Assembly: GCA_009692585.1 (NCBI GenBank) | Contig: SHYX01000026.1 | Span: 4,487-68,486 of the forward strand | DNA: 64,000 nt | Source of the DNA: Myxococcales bacterium | GTDB lineage: Bacteria; Myxococcota; UBA796; SXON01 | Reading direction: 5' to 3' | Part shown: positions 27,949 through 36,426 of the stretch, in pieces | Layout of the letters: every line of letters begins with the position of its first letter | Position numbering within the stretch: position 1 is the first letter of the stretch | Notes under the pieces: model-generated | What the model was told of the DNA's origin: nothing | The model's database searches: none | What the model saw: only the letters and a program-made list of their open reading frames with translations | Position numbers and translations under genes: made by a program

Positions 27949-28670
27949 GTCGGCGCCCACGTGATCGTGGAGCCCGCGGTCGCACCGAGCAACGCGGCGG
28001 CATCGCCCTCGACGACGCAGATCTCCAGCCGACCCGAACTGCCCGCCAGCGCCACCAGGCTCCCCGGCGGGGCGTCTCCGTACGCTTCGACCACCCGGGC
28101 CGACCGCCCGGCACAGGTCACCGCGCCACGCGGGCGCGGCGCGAGGTTGGTGACGAGATTGCCAAACCCATCCGCCCACAAGACCTCGCCTCGATCGCCG
28201 GTGGCGCGGGGCACCGGCGCCGTCACCGGATCGCCCACGACGGCCCCCACGTCCTCGAAGGCCGCGCCCGACGCCAATCGAGCCGCGACCGGCGCGAAAA
28301 CATCGCGACCGTGAAAGGTGCGCGAACGCGCCGCCAAGCCCCAATCGGCCGTGATCTCCCGGACCTCGCCCGGCGGCAGCAGCCCCAGCAGGCCGTTGTC
28401 GGGCCCCACGAACAAACGCCCCTGGGTGCGCACGGCGATGGCTCGGCGCCTCGTCCCCACGCCGGGATCGACGACACAGCAGAAGACCGTCCGCTCCGGG
28501 AAGTACCTCCACGCGGCGTCCAACCACAGCGCGCCGACCCCGACGGCATGCCGCGGGACCGCATGCGAGAGGTCGATGACCAAGACATCAGGGGCGATGC
28601 TGGCGATCACGCCCTTCATCACTCCGGCGTAGATGTCCGAAGCGCCGAAATCCGTGAGCAGGGCGATCAT
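27945..28670 (-). CDS. SAM hydroxide adenosyltransferase (DUF62)
   Basis: Hydrolyses S-adenosylmethionine to adenosine and methionine in characterised members of this fluorinase-related family. The 241 residues start at MIALLTDFG; a longer frame adds unrelated residues. Conserved features are TDFGASDIYAG (about 6-16), VVDPGVGT (about 66), FVGPDNGLL (about 87-95) and TFHGRDVFAPVAA (about 119-131), followed by the C-terminal beta-barrel. The physiological reason for SAM hydrolysis is not settled. It overlaps both neighbours by 4 bases in a five-gene coupled chain with larE downstream. Confidence 0.9.
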   Translation of the reverse strand: MIALLTDFGASDIYAGVMKGVIASIAPDVLVIDLSHAVPRHAVGVGALWLDAAWRYFPERTVFCCVVDPGVGTRRRAIAVRTQGRLFVGPDNGLLGLLPPGEVREITADWGLAARSRTFHGRDVFAPVAARLASGAAFEDVGAVVGDPVTAPVPRATGDRGEVLWADGFGNLVTNLAPRPRGAVTCAGRSARVVEAYGDAPPGSLVALAGSSGRLEICVVEGDAAALLGATAGSTITWAPT

Positions 28671-30022
28671 CCGAAAAGCGCCCCCCTGGCGTCGATGCCG
28701 AGCGCCTCGGCATCGACGGCAGCTTTGACCGACCGGGGGCATCCGGGGTCGCTCAGGTCGACGATCGGGCCGTAGCGCACCAAAGCGCCCCGCTCGTCGC
28801 GCACGATCCGGACCAGCGGCCTCGCCGCGAGGGCGGGATCACTGGGTGTATGGATGACGACCCCCACCTCGCCGTTGTCCAAGAGCAGCGCCGTCCCAAG
28901 AGGATACCGGCCGACAACACTCGCAAAGAGACGTAGGAGCTCCGGATCGAGGCGATTGTCCGCCGAGCCCCCCATGAGCGCCAGCGCCTCGTCGGCCAGC
29001 ACGCCGGGCTCGCCGGGTCGGCTGGTGGTGAGCCGGTCAAAACGCGTGGCGATGGCGCAGATGCGCCCGAAGAGGTGGGGGGGCGAATCCAACTCGATGT
29101 AGGGCGGGCCCGTGCGGTCGAGGCCCGACCGGAACTCAAACACCGCCAACATGCGCCGCGCCCGGGCGAGCGACAGTCGGGCGGTCGGCAGAATGGCCAT
29201 GACCGTGGAGAGAACTTCGTCGGCTGCCGCATCTTCCGGCATCGACGCGCAGACCATGGCGGCGATGCCGAGCTCGACCAGGAGGGTTCGTGGCAAGCCG
29301 AGCCGCGACCCGAGCGCCATCGCGAAGATCATGCTGTGCACGGGGTGACGGGTGCCGTAGTCGAGGTCCTCCTTGAGCGCCGTAAGCGCTAGGTGCATCC
29401 GCACGTCGCCGTCCGCGAGGTCCGCGAGGCCCTGTGCCGCGCGGAAGACCGCCGGGGGTATCCGCAACAGCGTCCCCTCCCCCCGAGCCTCGTCCACCGC
29501 CAGCACCGCCCGGATGTAGGCCTGGAGGCTCTCCGCAGCCGCGACGCGGACGGCCGATCCCGGACCACCGCTCAGTCCAGCGACCAGCACCCGCGGGACG
29601 AGAAGGCGGAAACAACCGGCGCCAGCGTCGTCGAGCGCCGCCTGGAAAGAGACCCGGTCCATCGCCGTATCATGCTCGTGCAGCAGGGCGAACAGCTGCA
29701 GGAGTGCGGACTCCGAGACGTCCCCCCCCAGCTTGAACCCGCCAACACCCAACTCGCGCATCATGGTCGCCAGCGGAAGGAGCTGCGTGCGCACCTCCCG
29801 ACGCAGGCGTTGCGGTTGACGATTGACGATGAGCACCCCGTTGAGGTCAAGCTCGACCCGGGCGTCTCCGCCGACGCGAAACATCTCGGTCAGGTCGCGG
29901 GCGCACCACCTGATCAGCCCCGAGACGGCGCGATTCCCCACTCGATGAATCCGGATGGCGCGCGTGATCGCGCCGAGGTGACGCGCGAGCAACCGCCCGT
30001 CGACCGAAGCGTCCGCGCTCAT
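28667..30022 (-). CDS. Degenerate HD-GYP-like signalling protein
   Basis: A 451-residue cytoplasmic protein. The central and C-terminal part follows the HD-GYP helical layout: HPVHSMIFAMALGSRLGLPRTLLVELGIAAMV (about 228-259) corresponds to the first HD helices, and RLFASVVGRYPLGTALLLDNGEVGVVI (about 364-390) corresponds to the region after the GYP motif. The metal-binding His-Asp pair expected after LGIAAMV is replaced (CASM), and no GYP is visible. Cyclic-di-GMP phosphodiesterase activity is therefore unlikely, and a sensing or scaffolding role is inferred. It overlaps the HEAT-like gene upstream and the DUF62 gene downstream. Confidence 0.7.
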   Translation of the reverse strand: MSADASVDGRLLARHLGAITRAIRIHRVGNRAVSGLIRWCARDLTEMFRVGGDARVELDLNGVLIVNRQPQRLRREVRTQLLPLATMMRELGVGGFKLGGDVSESALLQLFALLHEHDTAMDRVSFQAALDDAGAGCFRLLVPRVLVAGLSGGPGSAVRVAAAESLQAYIRAVLAVDEARGEGTLLRIPPAVFRAAQGLADLADGDVRMHLALTALKEDLDYGTRHPVHSMIFAMALGSRLGLPRTLLVELGIAAMVCASMPEDAAADEVLSTVMAILPTARLSLARARRMLAVFEFRSGLDRTGPPYIELDSPPHLFGRICAIATRFDRLTTSRPGEPGVLADEALALMGGSADNRLDPELLRLFASVVGRYPLGTALLLDNGEVGVVIHTPSDPALAARPLVRIVRDERGALVRYGPIVDLSDPGCPRSVKAAVDAEALGIDARGALFG

Positions 30023-31773
30023 CGCCCCTCCCCCAAGAGCTGACGCACCTCATCCGCGAGCGTCGGGACCACCAGTGCGATTCGCCCCAGGGCGCTCCGC
30101 GAGGGCTCCGTTCCCAAGGCCTTGACGCCGTGGAGCGCCAGCCGGGGTAGCGCGGGGCGATGGACCGGCCTGCTCCCGTCGGCAATCTCCACCAGGAGCG
30201 GGAGCACGTTCGCCCCGCCGATGCGCGCGAAGCTGATGCACAGTGCCCTGAGTTCGGCGTCCGACACCCCAACGGTCCCCAGCAGCCGCCCCTCGATCAG
30301 CGAAAGCACATCGAGGTCGCGATAGGCCACGCAGTTCCGCAGGGCCTCGAGCCGCACGGACTCGGAGGGATCGGCGACGAAACCACGGACCACATCCCTG
30401 ATCTTGGGCGTCTGTTGGTGTCGGAGCGCGACCAGGACCGCCTCGCGGACGTCGTCGGCGGCGTTCGCCGCGTGCAGGAGCACGGACTCGATCAGCCGAG
30501 GGTCGTTCTGTCGAGCCGCCATCGCGAGTCCCAACACCAGCGCCCCTCGCTCCGGCCGCGCCAGGAACCGCTTCGAGACGTCGGTGGCGACCAGCGGCTC
30601 CGGCGCCGCTCGCAGCAGCACGGTGTCGGCCAGCACGCGTACAGCCCAGACGGGCAGCGCTTCGGCAAGCGAGATGGCCTCGTCCTCGCCGGGCAGGAGT
30701 AGGAACAGCGTGAACAGCAGCCCGGCCGCCTCTCGCGGCTGCGAGGTCGCCGCCAGTCGGCCGAGCCGGGAGCGGGTCGGCTCCGTCGCGAGCACGGCAG
30801 CGGCGCCGCGCATCGTGTCGCGGTGCGGCAGATGGGGTGTCAGGTCGGCATCGAGAAGCTCGGCGGTCCGCTGCGCCAGGCCGCTGCCCGCTCCGTCCAC
30901 CAGAACCGCGTTAACGACATAGCTGTAGAGCGCTTCACCGACGGTGCGCGCGGCGTCGGGCGTCGTCACCACGCGCAGCAACGCGGTCAAGAGCCCGGCC
31001 ACGTCCGCGCGCGCCATGTCCGCGTCGGCTCGACAGGCGTTGAGCTCAGCCACGAGTCCCGGAGTCAGGTCCGACTCGATGAGCAGCTCTTCGGTCTCGT
31101 CGCCGCTTCCGTCGAACTCGACGTGGTCCTGCAGGCGCAGGAGCACCGCGAGCTCGTCCTGGCGCAGCCTCGCGATCTCGGCGTCGGCGCCCTCGTCGGC
31201 GCGGGCGTTGAGCTCTGCCACCAACCCTTGGAGTGCCCGAACGATCGGGCTCTCCCCCCATTGTTCGTTGTCACGATCCGCGAGCGAGTCCACGACCGCG
31301 AAGTGCACGTGGGAAAAATCAGACTCCCATGCGGTCGTCGCCAGATCAGCAGCGCCGGGTCCCCGGTTCTGCCAGGGCGTCACCAGCAGCCGGGCCATGG
31401 TGACGAGCTCGTCGTCAGACACAGCCGCGTCCACCGACAGCGCCCGGAGCCCCTCGGAGAACAACACCTCGGCAATGTCCCCGCGTCGTTCCGTGGCCGC
31501 GACGATGACATGATCCCCGAGCAGCAGGCCGTCGGGAGTGACGTCGACGAGCACGACCGGCATCTCCTGCAACGCGTCCCGCATCGCCAAGATGAATGCC
31601 GCGCGGAATCTGGTGTGTATAGCGTGATTTTTCCCCAAGTCCGTCCCGAGGTACATGCGCTCGGTCTTGGCGTCCTTCAAGATCGCGGCAAACGCCTCGC
31701 GGACGCGGATGGCCGCCTGATGCTGGGCGTGATTGGTGCCTGTTTCCTGCGCATCACCGCGATCCCGCGCCAT
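30019..31773 (-). CDS. HEAT-repeat-like protein, unknown function
   Basis: 584 residues from the ATG at 31773 (MARDRGDAQETGTN); upstream open frame is not coding. The N-terminal 220 residues contain a possible domain with a conserved-looking DVTPDGLLLGDHVIV strand pair, similar in style to the start of the next gene downstream (ELDLNGVLIVNRQ). The C-terminal half is alpha-solenoid with HEAT-like units (REAVLVALRHQQTPKIRDVV, SVRLEALRNCVAYRDLDVL). There is no signal peptide. It is the first gene of a five-gene overlapping chain and is divergent from the MshEN/receiver protein across 73 bases, so shared regulation is likely. Confidence 0.7.
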   Translation of the reverse strand: MARDRGDAQETGTNHAQHQAAIRVREAFAAILKDAKTERMYLGTDLGKNHAIHTRFRAAFILAMRDALQEMPVVLVDVTPDGLLLGDHVIVAATERRGDIAEVLFSEGLRALSVDAAVSDDELVTMARLLVTPWQNRGPGAADLATTAWESDFSHVHFAVVDSLADRDNEQWGESPIVRALQGLVAELNARADEGADAEIARLRQDELAVLLRLQDHVEFDGSGDETEELLIESDLTPGLVAELNACRADADMARADVAGLLTALLRVVTTPDAARTVGEALYSYVVNAVLVDGAGSGLAQRTAELLDADLTPHLPHRDTMRGAAAVLATEPTRSRLGRLAATSQPREAAGLLFTLFLLLPGEDEAISLAEALPVWAVRVLADTVLLRAAPEPLVATDVSKRFLARPERGALVLGLAMAARQNDPRLIESVLLHAANAADDVREAVLVALRHQQTPKIRDVVRGFVADPSESVRLEALRNCVAYRDLDVLSLIEGRLLGTVGVSDAELRALCISFARIGGANVLPLLVEIADGSRPVHRPALPRLALHGVKALGTEPSRSALGRIALVVPTLADEVRQLLGEGR

Positions 31774-31846
31774 GGTCCGCAGCCTATTCCGGATCGGGGA
31801 TAGATGGGGGAATGACCCGCACGTCCGCAGTCCTTGGAGAGCGCCC

Positions 31847-33865
31847 GTGAGCCACGCCCCTTTGGGCGAGGTCTGCGTCGCCTTGGGCATCATGTCCCAT
31901 GCGCAGGTGGCGACCGTGCTGGCGCGAATGGCCGAGCCCGACGCGCCGGGCGTCCGCTTCGGCGAAGTCGCCCTGGACCTCGGCCTGCTCGACGAAGCGG
32001 CGCTCAGCCGCGCGCTCGCTCAACAGTTCAGGCTCAACCTCGTGCCCGACGACCGGGTGGACAAGCTGCAGATCGCCGCCGACGTGCTGGCGCTCCTGCC
32101 GCCAGGACTGATGCGCGAACGGCTCTTGGTTCCGACCTTCCTCGACCCCGAGAAGCGGGTCCTCTCCCTGTTGACCGCGGACCCTACCGACATCACCGCC
32201 CTACGGAACGTCCAGGCGGCGACCCAGGCGGCGCGGCTGCGCCTGTTCATCGCCTCTCGGCCGGCGCTTCGGCGACTGATCGACCGCGTGGTGCCGCAGG
32301 ACCCCGTCGAGGCGACCGCGCCGGTCCGCCTCGCTGACGCGCGCCAGGCCGATCCCGACGACGCCATCAGCCTTCTGGTCGAATTCGACACGACGATGGC
32401 CGCTGCGTTACGACGACTGGAGGCCCTCGAAGGGGGCGACGCCCAGGTCGTAAGCGATGCCGAATCGGTGACGGCGCTCTTGGGCGCCGACCGACAGGTG
32501 CGGCTGTTCTACCGACGCTGCCACGCTCGGCAGCTCGATCCGCACCTCGTCGGGTGGCGACGTTCCTGCCCTCGACTTCAGCTGTGCCCAATCGACTCCT
32601 TCGGTGTCAGCGGGCGCAGCGCAGTGCCGGATGATCGCGCCCGCCACTTCTTCATGCAACTGACGGAATTCCTGCTCCTCGCCGGCGAGTCCCGGCAGAT
32701 GGATGCCCGTGCCCGCGTCCGGCGTACCGCCCGGATGGCCCAGTCCCTCGCCCAGGAGCTAGACCTCCGCCCTGAGGACCGCGACGCCGTGCAGCTTTCC
32801 GCGCTCTTCTGCGACATCGACGAATTGAGCCTGATCTCGGGCATGACGGACTCGCGCGACGAAGGCCGGCGATTCGCGCTGGCGATGACGGTCCTGCGCC
32901 AGTTCGAGCCGCCGTGGGATGTTGAAGGCCTGCTGACTGGCGTCGAACGCCGGCTAGCCGGTCAGGAGGGGCCGGGACGGGACCTGAGGGTTGAGATCGT
33001 GTACAGCGCCCGCGCTGCGGTGCGCGCCGCGGTCCTCGACGGCGGCGACCCCGTGGAAGCCCTCGGCGCGGAAGCCGCTCGCCACGATGCACGCGTGCTC
33101 CGTGCGCTCGCCCATGTCCTGCGCCGCCAAGGGTTGCGCCATCAGGTCGCCGGCGGCGGCGGCTCCGCAGCCGTGATCGTCGCGGAGCGCGACGCCGCGG
33201 TGCTCACCGCGCTGGAGGCGCGCCTCGGGGCGGCCGGGTTCGACGTGATCGTGGCCGCGGACGGCGAACAGGCGGCGCAGCTCGCGCGCAACCTCGTCCC
33301 CGCCGCAATCGTGGCCAACCTGCGCCTGCCCCGGAAGGATGGCATCTCGTTGATTCTCGAGCTGCGCCGCCACGACAACACGCGCCACATCCCCGTCATC
33401 CTCATCACCGACAAGGGCGGTGGCGCCCGGGACGTCGCGCGCGGCTTGGAGCTCGGCGCGGAAGATGTGCTCGAAAAGCCGCTGCACCCCGATGTGGTGT
33501 TGGCGAAGATCCGGCGCGCGATCGCACGCCGCCCCGCCCAGAGCGTCGGCATCTCGGGCACGCTAGCCGACCTCGGCCTCATCGACCTGCTGCAGACCCT
33601 CACCCTTGGCGGCAAGACCTCGCTGGTCCAGATCACCGGGGAGGCCGACCCCGGCGCGGTCCAGGTCCGAGAGGGACAGATCGTCGCTGCGCAACACGGG
33701 CGAAGGACGGGGGAGGAAGCCCTGTATTCGCTCGTGACCCTCACGGCGGGCAGGTTCGAGGTGCGCTTCGACGACACCGGAGCCGACAACATCCACGGTC
33801 GGGCCGAGTTCCTGTTGCTCGAGGCCCTGCGCCGACGTGACGAGGCCCGCGTCGAGGGAGGCTAG
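31847..33865 (+). CDS. MshEN / HD-like / pseudo-receiver / PATAN signalling protein
   Basis: 672 residues from GTG 31847, with GGAGA upstream. The domain order is an N-terminal MshEN-type (GspE N-terminal) module (about 5-145; these bind c-di-GMP in known cases), a middle helical region like an HD domain but reading LSALFCDIDEL where LHDIGK is expected (about 265-420), a CheY-like receiver (about 441-560), and a DUF4388/PATAN domain (about 569-665, ISGTLADLGLIDLLQTL). In the receiver the phospho-acceptor Asp is Asn491 (IVANLRLPRKDG) and the acidic pair is ER (VIVAERD), so it should not be phosphorylated. The conserved Lys remains (LEKPLHP). It is probably a regulator or scaffold. Confidence 0.8.
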   Translation: MSHAPLGEVCVALGIMSHAQVATVLARMAEPDAPGVRFGEVALDLGLLDEAALSRALAQQFRLNLVPDDRVDKLQIAADVLALLPPGLMRERLLVPTFLDPEKRVLSLLTADPTDITALRNVQAATQAARLRLFIASRPALRRLIDRVVPQDPVEATAPVRLADARQADPDDAISLLVEFDTTMAAALRRLEALEGGDAQVVSDAESVTALLGADRQVRLFYRRCHARQLDPHLVGWRRSCPRLQLCPIDSFGVSGRSAVPDDRARHFFMQLTEFLLLAGESRQMDARARVRRTARMAQSLAQELDLRPEDRDAVQLSALFCDIDELSLISGMTDSRDEGRRFALAMTVLRQFEPPWDVEGLLTGVERRLAGQEGPGRDLRVEIVYSARAAVRAAVLDGGDPVEALGAEAARHDARVLRALAHVLRRQGLRHQVAGGGGSAAVIVAERDAAVLTALEARLGAAGFDVIVAADGEQAAQLARNLVPAAIVANLRLPRKDGISLILELRRHDNTRHIPVILITDKGGGARDVARGLELGAEDVLEKPLHPDVVLAKIRRAIARRPAQSVGISGTLADLGLIDLLQTLTLGGKTSLVQITGEADPGAVQVREGQIVAAQHGRRTGEEALYSLVTLTAGRFEVRFDDTGADNIHGRAEFLLLEALRRRDEARVEGG

Positions 33866-33904
33866 CTTACAAGCCCGACCGCCCGCGGCGCGGTAGGAGT
33901 GCCG

Positions 33905-34777
33905 ATGCCGAGCCTCATCGAGTTCCTCCGCTGGAAGCCCCTCGCCGTGGGCTCGCCCGCGACGGGGCTGTCGCTCACCGCCGACGACGGAACCTGGATC
34001 AAACTGCAGGACTTCAAGGGAAATCTCCACGTGCTCCTCGTCTTTTTTCGTTCGCTCGACGAGGGCACGGGTGCATGGCTCCGCGGACTCGACGCCGAGC
34101 GATCACGGTTCGAGGCGCTGGACTGCGCGGTTTTCGGGGTGAACACGGCGCGGACGGACACCCTTCGCGCGTGGCGTACCGGCTTGGGGGTGGAGACCTT
34201 CCTGCTCTACGACCCGCTGGCGTTGGCCGCCCGCGGGTATCGCGCCTCGGGCCGGGTGACGCCGGCCTGTCGCGATCAGGTGGTGCTGGTCGGGAAGGAC
34301 GGGACGGTGCGCCTGACGGAGCGGGGGTTGCCGAAGGTGGATCGCCTGCTCGACATCGTCGCGACGGTCGAGGGGCGGGACCCGCCGCCGGCGCCGACAC
34401 CGGCGGCTGCACCCCATGCGACGGGAGATGGACAGCTCCGCACGCCCGGAGCCCCGGCGGCGACCGTGCGGGAGGTGGTGAGCCAGGACGCGTTGGCGCT
34501 GCTAAAGGAGGCCGACAGCCCCTACCTGCTCGTCGACGTGCGCACGCTCAAGGAGTTTCGTTCGCTCCGTTCGCCGGTTGCCCGGCACATCCCGCTGGAC
34601 GAGCTGCCCCACCGGTACCAGGAGCTCGGCCAAACGACCCACCTGATCTTCGTGTGCCAGGGGGGCGGAAGGAGTGCCTCGGCAGCGGAGTTCATGACCA
34701 GCATCGGGGCCACGCATGTCGTTAATGTGCTCGGGGGAATGTCGGAGTGGTCCGGTGAGAAGGTGTCAGGTTCCTGA
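33905..34777 (+). CDS. Cysteine-less peroxiredoxin-like domain fused to rhodanese
   Basis: 290 residues. AGGAG lies five bases before the ATG at 33905, which is preferred over a GTG at 33899. Residues about 8-155 have the AhpC/TSA layout (LTADDGTWIKLQDFKGNLHVLLVFF...) but lack the peroxidatic Cys where PxxxTxxC is expected, so this half is probably not a peroxidase. After an Ala/Pro/Thr linker comes a rhodanese domain (about 190-288) with VDVRTLKEF and the active loop CQGGGRS retaining its Cys. A sulfur-transfer or redox-sensing role for the second half is inferred. No signal peptide, so it is cytoplasmic. Confidence 0.82.
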   Translation: MPSLIEFLRWKPLAVGSPATGLSLTADDGTWIKLQDFKGNLHVLLVFFRSLDEGTGAWLRGLDAERSRFEALDCAVFGVNTARTDTLRAWRTGLGVETFLLYDPLALAARGYRASGRVTPACRDQVVLVGKDGTVRLTERGLPKVDRLLDIVATVEGRDPPPAPTPAAAPHATGDGQLRTPGAPAATVREVVSQDALALLKEADSPYLLVDVRTLKEFRSLRSPVARHIPLDELPHRYQELGQTTHLIFVCQGGGRSASAAEFMTSIGATHVVNVLGGMSEWSGEKVSGS

Positions 34778-34823
34778 CCTGCCCTTGCCGGAGCCGGAGG
34801 CGGCCCGTTAGCCTCTGGCGTCC

Positions 34824-35741
34824 GTGACCGCCCTGCGCAAGAACCCCGACCCCGCTTGCCCGTACTGCAAGGGTGGCATCACGCCCGACCTGCTGCGGGC
34901 GGGCGGCAACTGCCCTCACTGTATGCTGGAAATCCCTGGGGAGGAGGCGGCCACCGATCCCGGACTCGAGCAGAAGCAGAAGCTTGCCGCGGTCCACATC
35001 GCGCTGGAACGGCGCCGGAAGGACCGCAGCCGAACGATTGGGGCGGTCGCCGCCGCGCTGCTGCTCGGCCTGGGCGGGGTGGGCTACAGGCAGATGCAGC
35101 TGGGGGAAGAGGAGCTGATCTACGAGTTGGACGACGTCTACATGGCCCCCCGCGACGGCCTGATCGCGTCTCAGGAGCGACCCGCCACCCTGCCCGGGCC
35201 GGTGACGCCTCCACCGAAAAAGCCCGGCACCCGCCGAGACCCACACTTGCCATCTCTGGGCGATCTTCCTTCGCTCCCCTCTGGCGCGCGGGGAGCGGAC
35301 GCACCGGGCGTAGCCAGCGTCACCTACACCCCAGGCGGCGGCCGCGCCGACGCCACGGTCGGGGCGACCGGTGGCGACGTGGGGGCATCAACCCTGGGCT
35401 CGGTCGACATCAAGGTCAGTCGATCCAACACCATCGTGCTCGAGGACGACGAGGAGATTCGCGCGATGGCCAAGGAGATCAGCGGCGCCTACGCGCCGCA
35501 GATCGAGACCTGCGTGGCCGCCAGGCTCAAGGCCGATGCGTCGTTCAAGGGCAGCTGGAGGGTCACCTTCAAGATCATGCCCGACGGCACCGTCGGCAAG
35601 ATCTCGACCACGCCGCTCGACGCGCAGGACGAAGCGGTGGACGCCTGCATCCGACGGCAGGTTGGCGGATGGCGGTTCCATAAAATCTCTCACGAGGTCA
35701 CGGTGGCGAAGACGTGGCGGTTTTCCGGCCAGGAGTGGTAA
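34824..35741 (+). CDS. AgmX/PglI C-terminal domain protein with zinc ribbon
   Basis: 305 residues from GTG 34824. The N-terminus has a zinc ribbon (CPYC at about 12-15, CPHC at about 30-33), then one membrane segment (about 70-90, IGAVAAALLLGLGGVGY), a Pro/Gly-rich periplasmic linker, and a TonB-like AgmX/PglI C-terminal domain (about 195-300, ending VAKTWRFSG) with a Cys pair near 230 and 275. Proteins with this last domain are implicated in adventurous gliding in Myxococcus. The cytoplasmic zinc ribbon plus periplasmic TonB-like domain suggests envelope-spanning signalling or force transfer. Confidence 0.82.
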   Translation: MTALRKNPDPACPYCKGGITPDLLRAGGNCPHCMLEIPGEEAATDPGLEQKQKLAAVHIALERRRKDRSRTIGAVAAALLLGLGGVGYRQMQLGEEELIYELDDVYMAPRDGLIASQERPATLPGPVTPPPKKPGTRRDPHLPSLGDLPSLPSGARGADAPGVASVTYTPGGGRADATVGATGGDVGASTLGSVDIKVSRSNTIVLEDDEEIRAMAKEISGAYAPQIETCVAARLKADASFKGSWRVTFKIMPDGTVGKISTTPLDAQDEAVDACIRRQVGGWRFHKISHEVTVAKTWRFSGQEW

Positions 35742-35755
35742 TATACGTCACCCAT

Positions 35756-35770
35756 GCCGCGGTTCGCGGC
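35756..35770. terminator. Short perfect hairpin after the AgmX-type gene
   Basis: GCCGCG and CGCGGC form a perfect 6-bp stem with a GTT loop, 14 bases after the stop codon, in the gap between convergent genes. There is no T-run, so it may only stabilise the 3' end or assist termination. Confidence 0.35.
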
Positions 35771-35832
35771 TGCCAAACCCACGAAACGCCAAGGCGGCAT
35801 GGGAGACTGCGGAGAGGGGGAGAGCGCCACGT

Positions 35833-35858
35833 CCCGGCGCGTCACTCAACGCGCCGGG
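35833..35858. terminator. Strong perfect hairpin between convergent genes
   Basis: CCCGGCGCGT and ACGCGCCGGG form a perfect 10-bp stem with a CACTCA loop. It lies about 90 bases after the upstream stop and 113 bases before the stop of rimI on the other strand. Being symmetrical it could act for both strands. No U-tract follows. The rest of the 229-base gap (35742-35970) shows nothing else I can name. Confidence 0.45.
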
Positions 35859-35970
35859 CGCCGTAGTCCGGACACCGTAGGTTGGAGGCCGGAGGTCGGA
35901 TACCCGAGTTGCTGGCGGGGTAGGGGGAGAGGGCGCCGGGACGGTCCGGGCCACGAGCCCTCCCCCCGGT

Positions 35971-36426
35971 TCATGATGGCCGGTCCAGACAGGAGAGGCG
36001 GAACACGATCGCATCGTTGCCATCGGCATAGTAGCGGGGGCGGCGACCGATTGGGACCCAACCGAGGCGCTCGTAGAAACAAATCGCCCCGCCGTTGTCC
36101 ACCTTCACCTCCAGCCAGCCGCACTCGGCACGCGGAGCGGCCGCCTTGAGCAGGGCGTCATGAAGCTGGGTCGCCAGCCCAGTTCGGCGCACGTCAGGGT
36201 GCACGGCAAGTTGCAGGAGGTGAAGCTCGCCGATGATCGCCCAGCCGCAGATGTAGGCGTCGAGCGGCTCACCCACTCCCAGGAATATCCCCCCCAAACG
36301 GCTGAACTCCTCGGCGACCATCGACGACGTCCACGCCTCGGCACCGAAGCACAGGGCCTCGAGCTGTAGGATCCGAGCCAGGTCGGCGGGACCGACCTCG
36401 CGAATGATCATCTCGCGCATGATCAT
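35971..36426 (-). CDS. rimI: RimI-like GNAT N-acetyltransferase
   Basis: 151 residues of the GNAT fold, closest in layout to RimI, which acetylates the N-terminal alanine of ribosomal protein S18. The acetyl-CoA loop LAVHPDVRRTGLATQLHDALL (about 82-102) holds the RxxGLA motif; AECGWLEVKVDNGGAICFYERLGW (about 109-132) is the typical strand 5 and FYxRLGF element. The start ATG at 36426 overlaps the stop of the upstream gene (ATGA); further in-frame ATGs lie at 36420 and 36411. Some other GNAT with a different substrate is possible, although the tsaD gene nearby on the other strand fits the usual RimI context loosely. Confidence 0.78.
   Translation of the reverse strand: MIMREMIIREVGPADLARILQLEALCFGAEAWTSSMVAEEFSRLGGIFLGVGEPLDAYICGWAIIGELHLLQLAVHPDVRRTGLATQLHDALLKAAAPRAECGWLEVKVDNGGAICFYERLGWVPIGRRPRYYADGNDAIVFRLSCLDRPS

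Noticed and set aside
27949..28527. N-terminal extension of LarE
   Set aside because: It is the antisense or out-of-frame reading of the SAM hydroxide adenosyltransferase; the GTG at 27948 gives the normal LarE N-terminus.
31774..31893. Longer N-terminus for the HEAT-like protein
   Set aside because: It would run into the start of the divergent signalling gene; ATG 31773 gives a clean start.
35754..36149. Open frame in the gap after the AgmX-type gene
   Set aside because: Composition is random, it runs through the 10-bp hairpin and over rimI in antisense, and it matches no fold.
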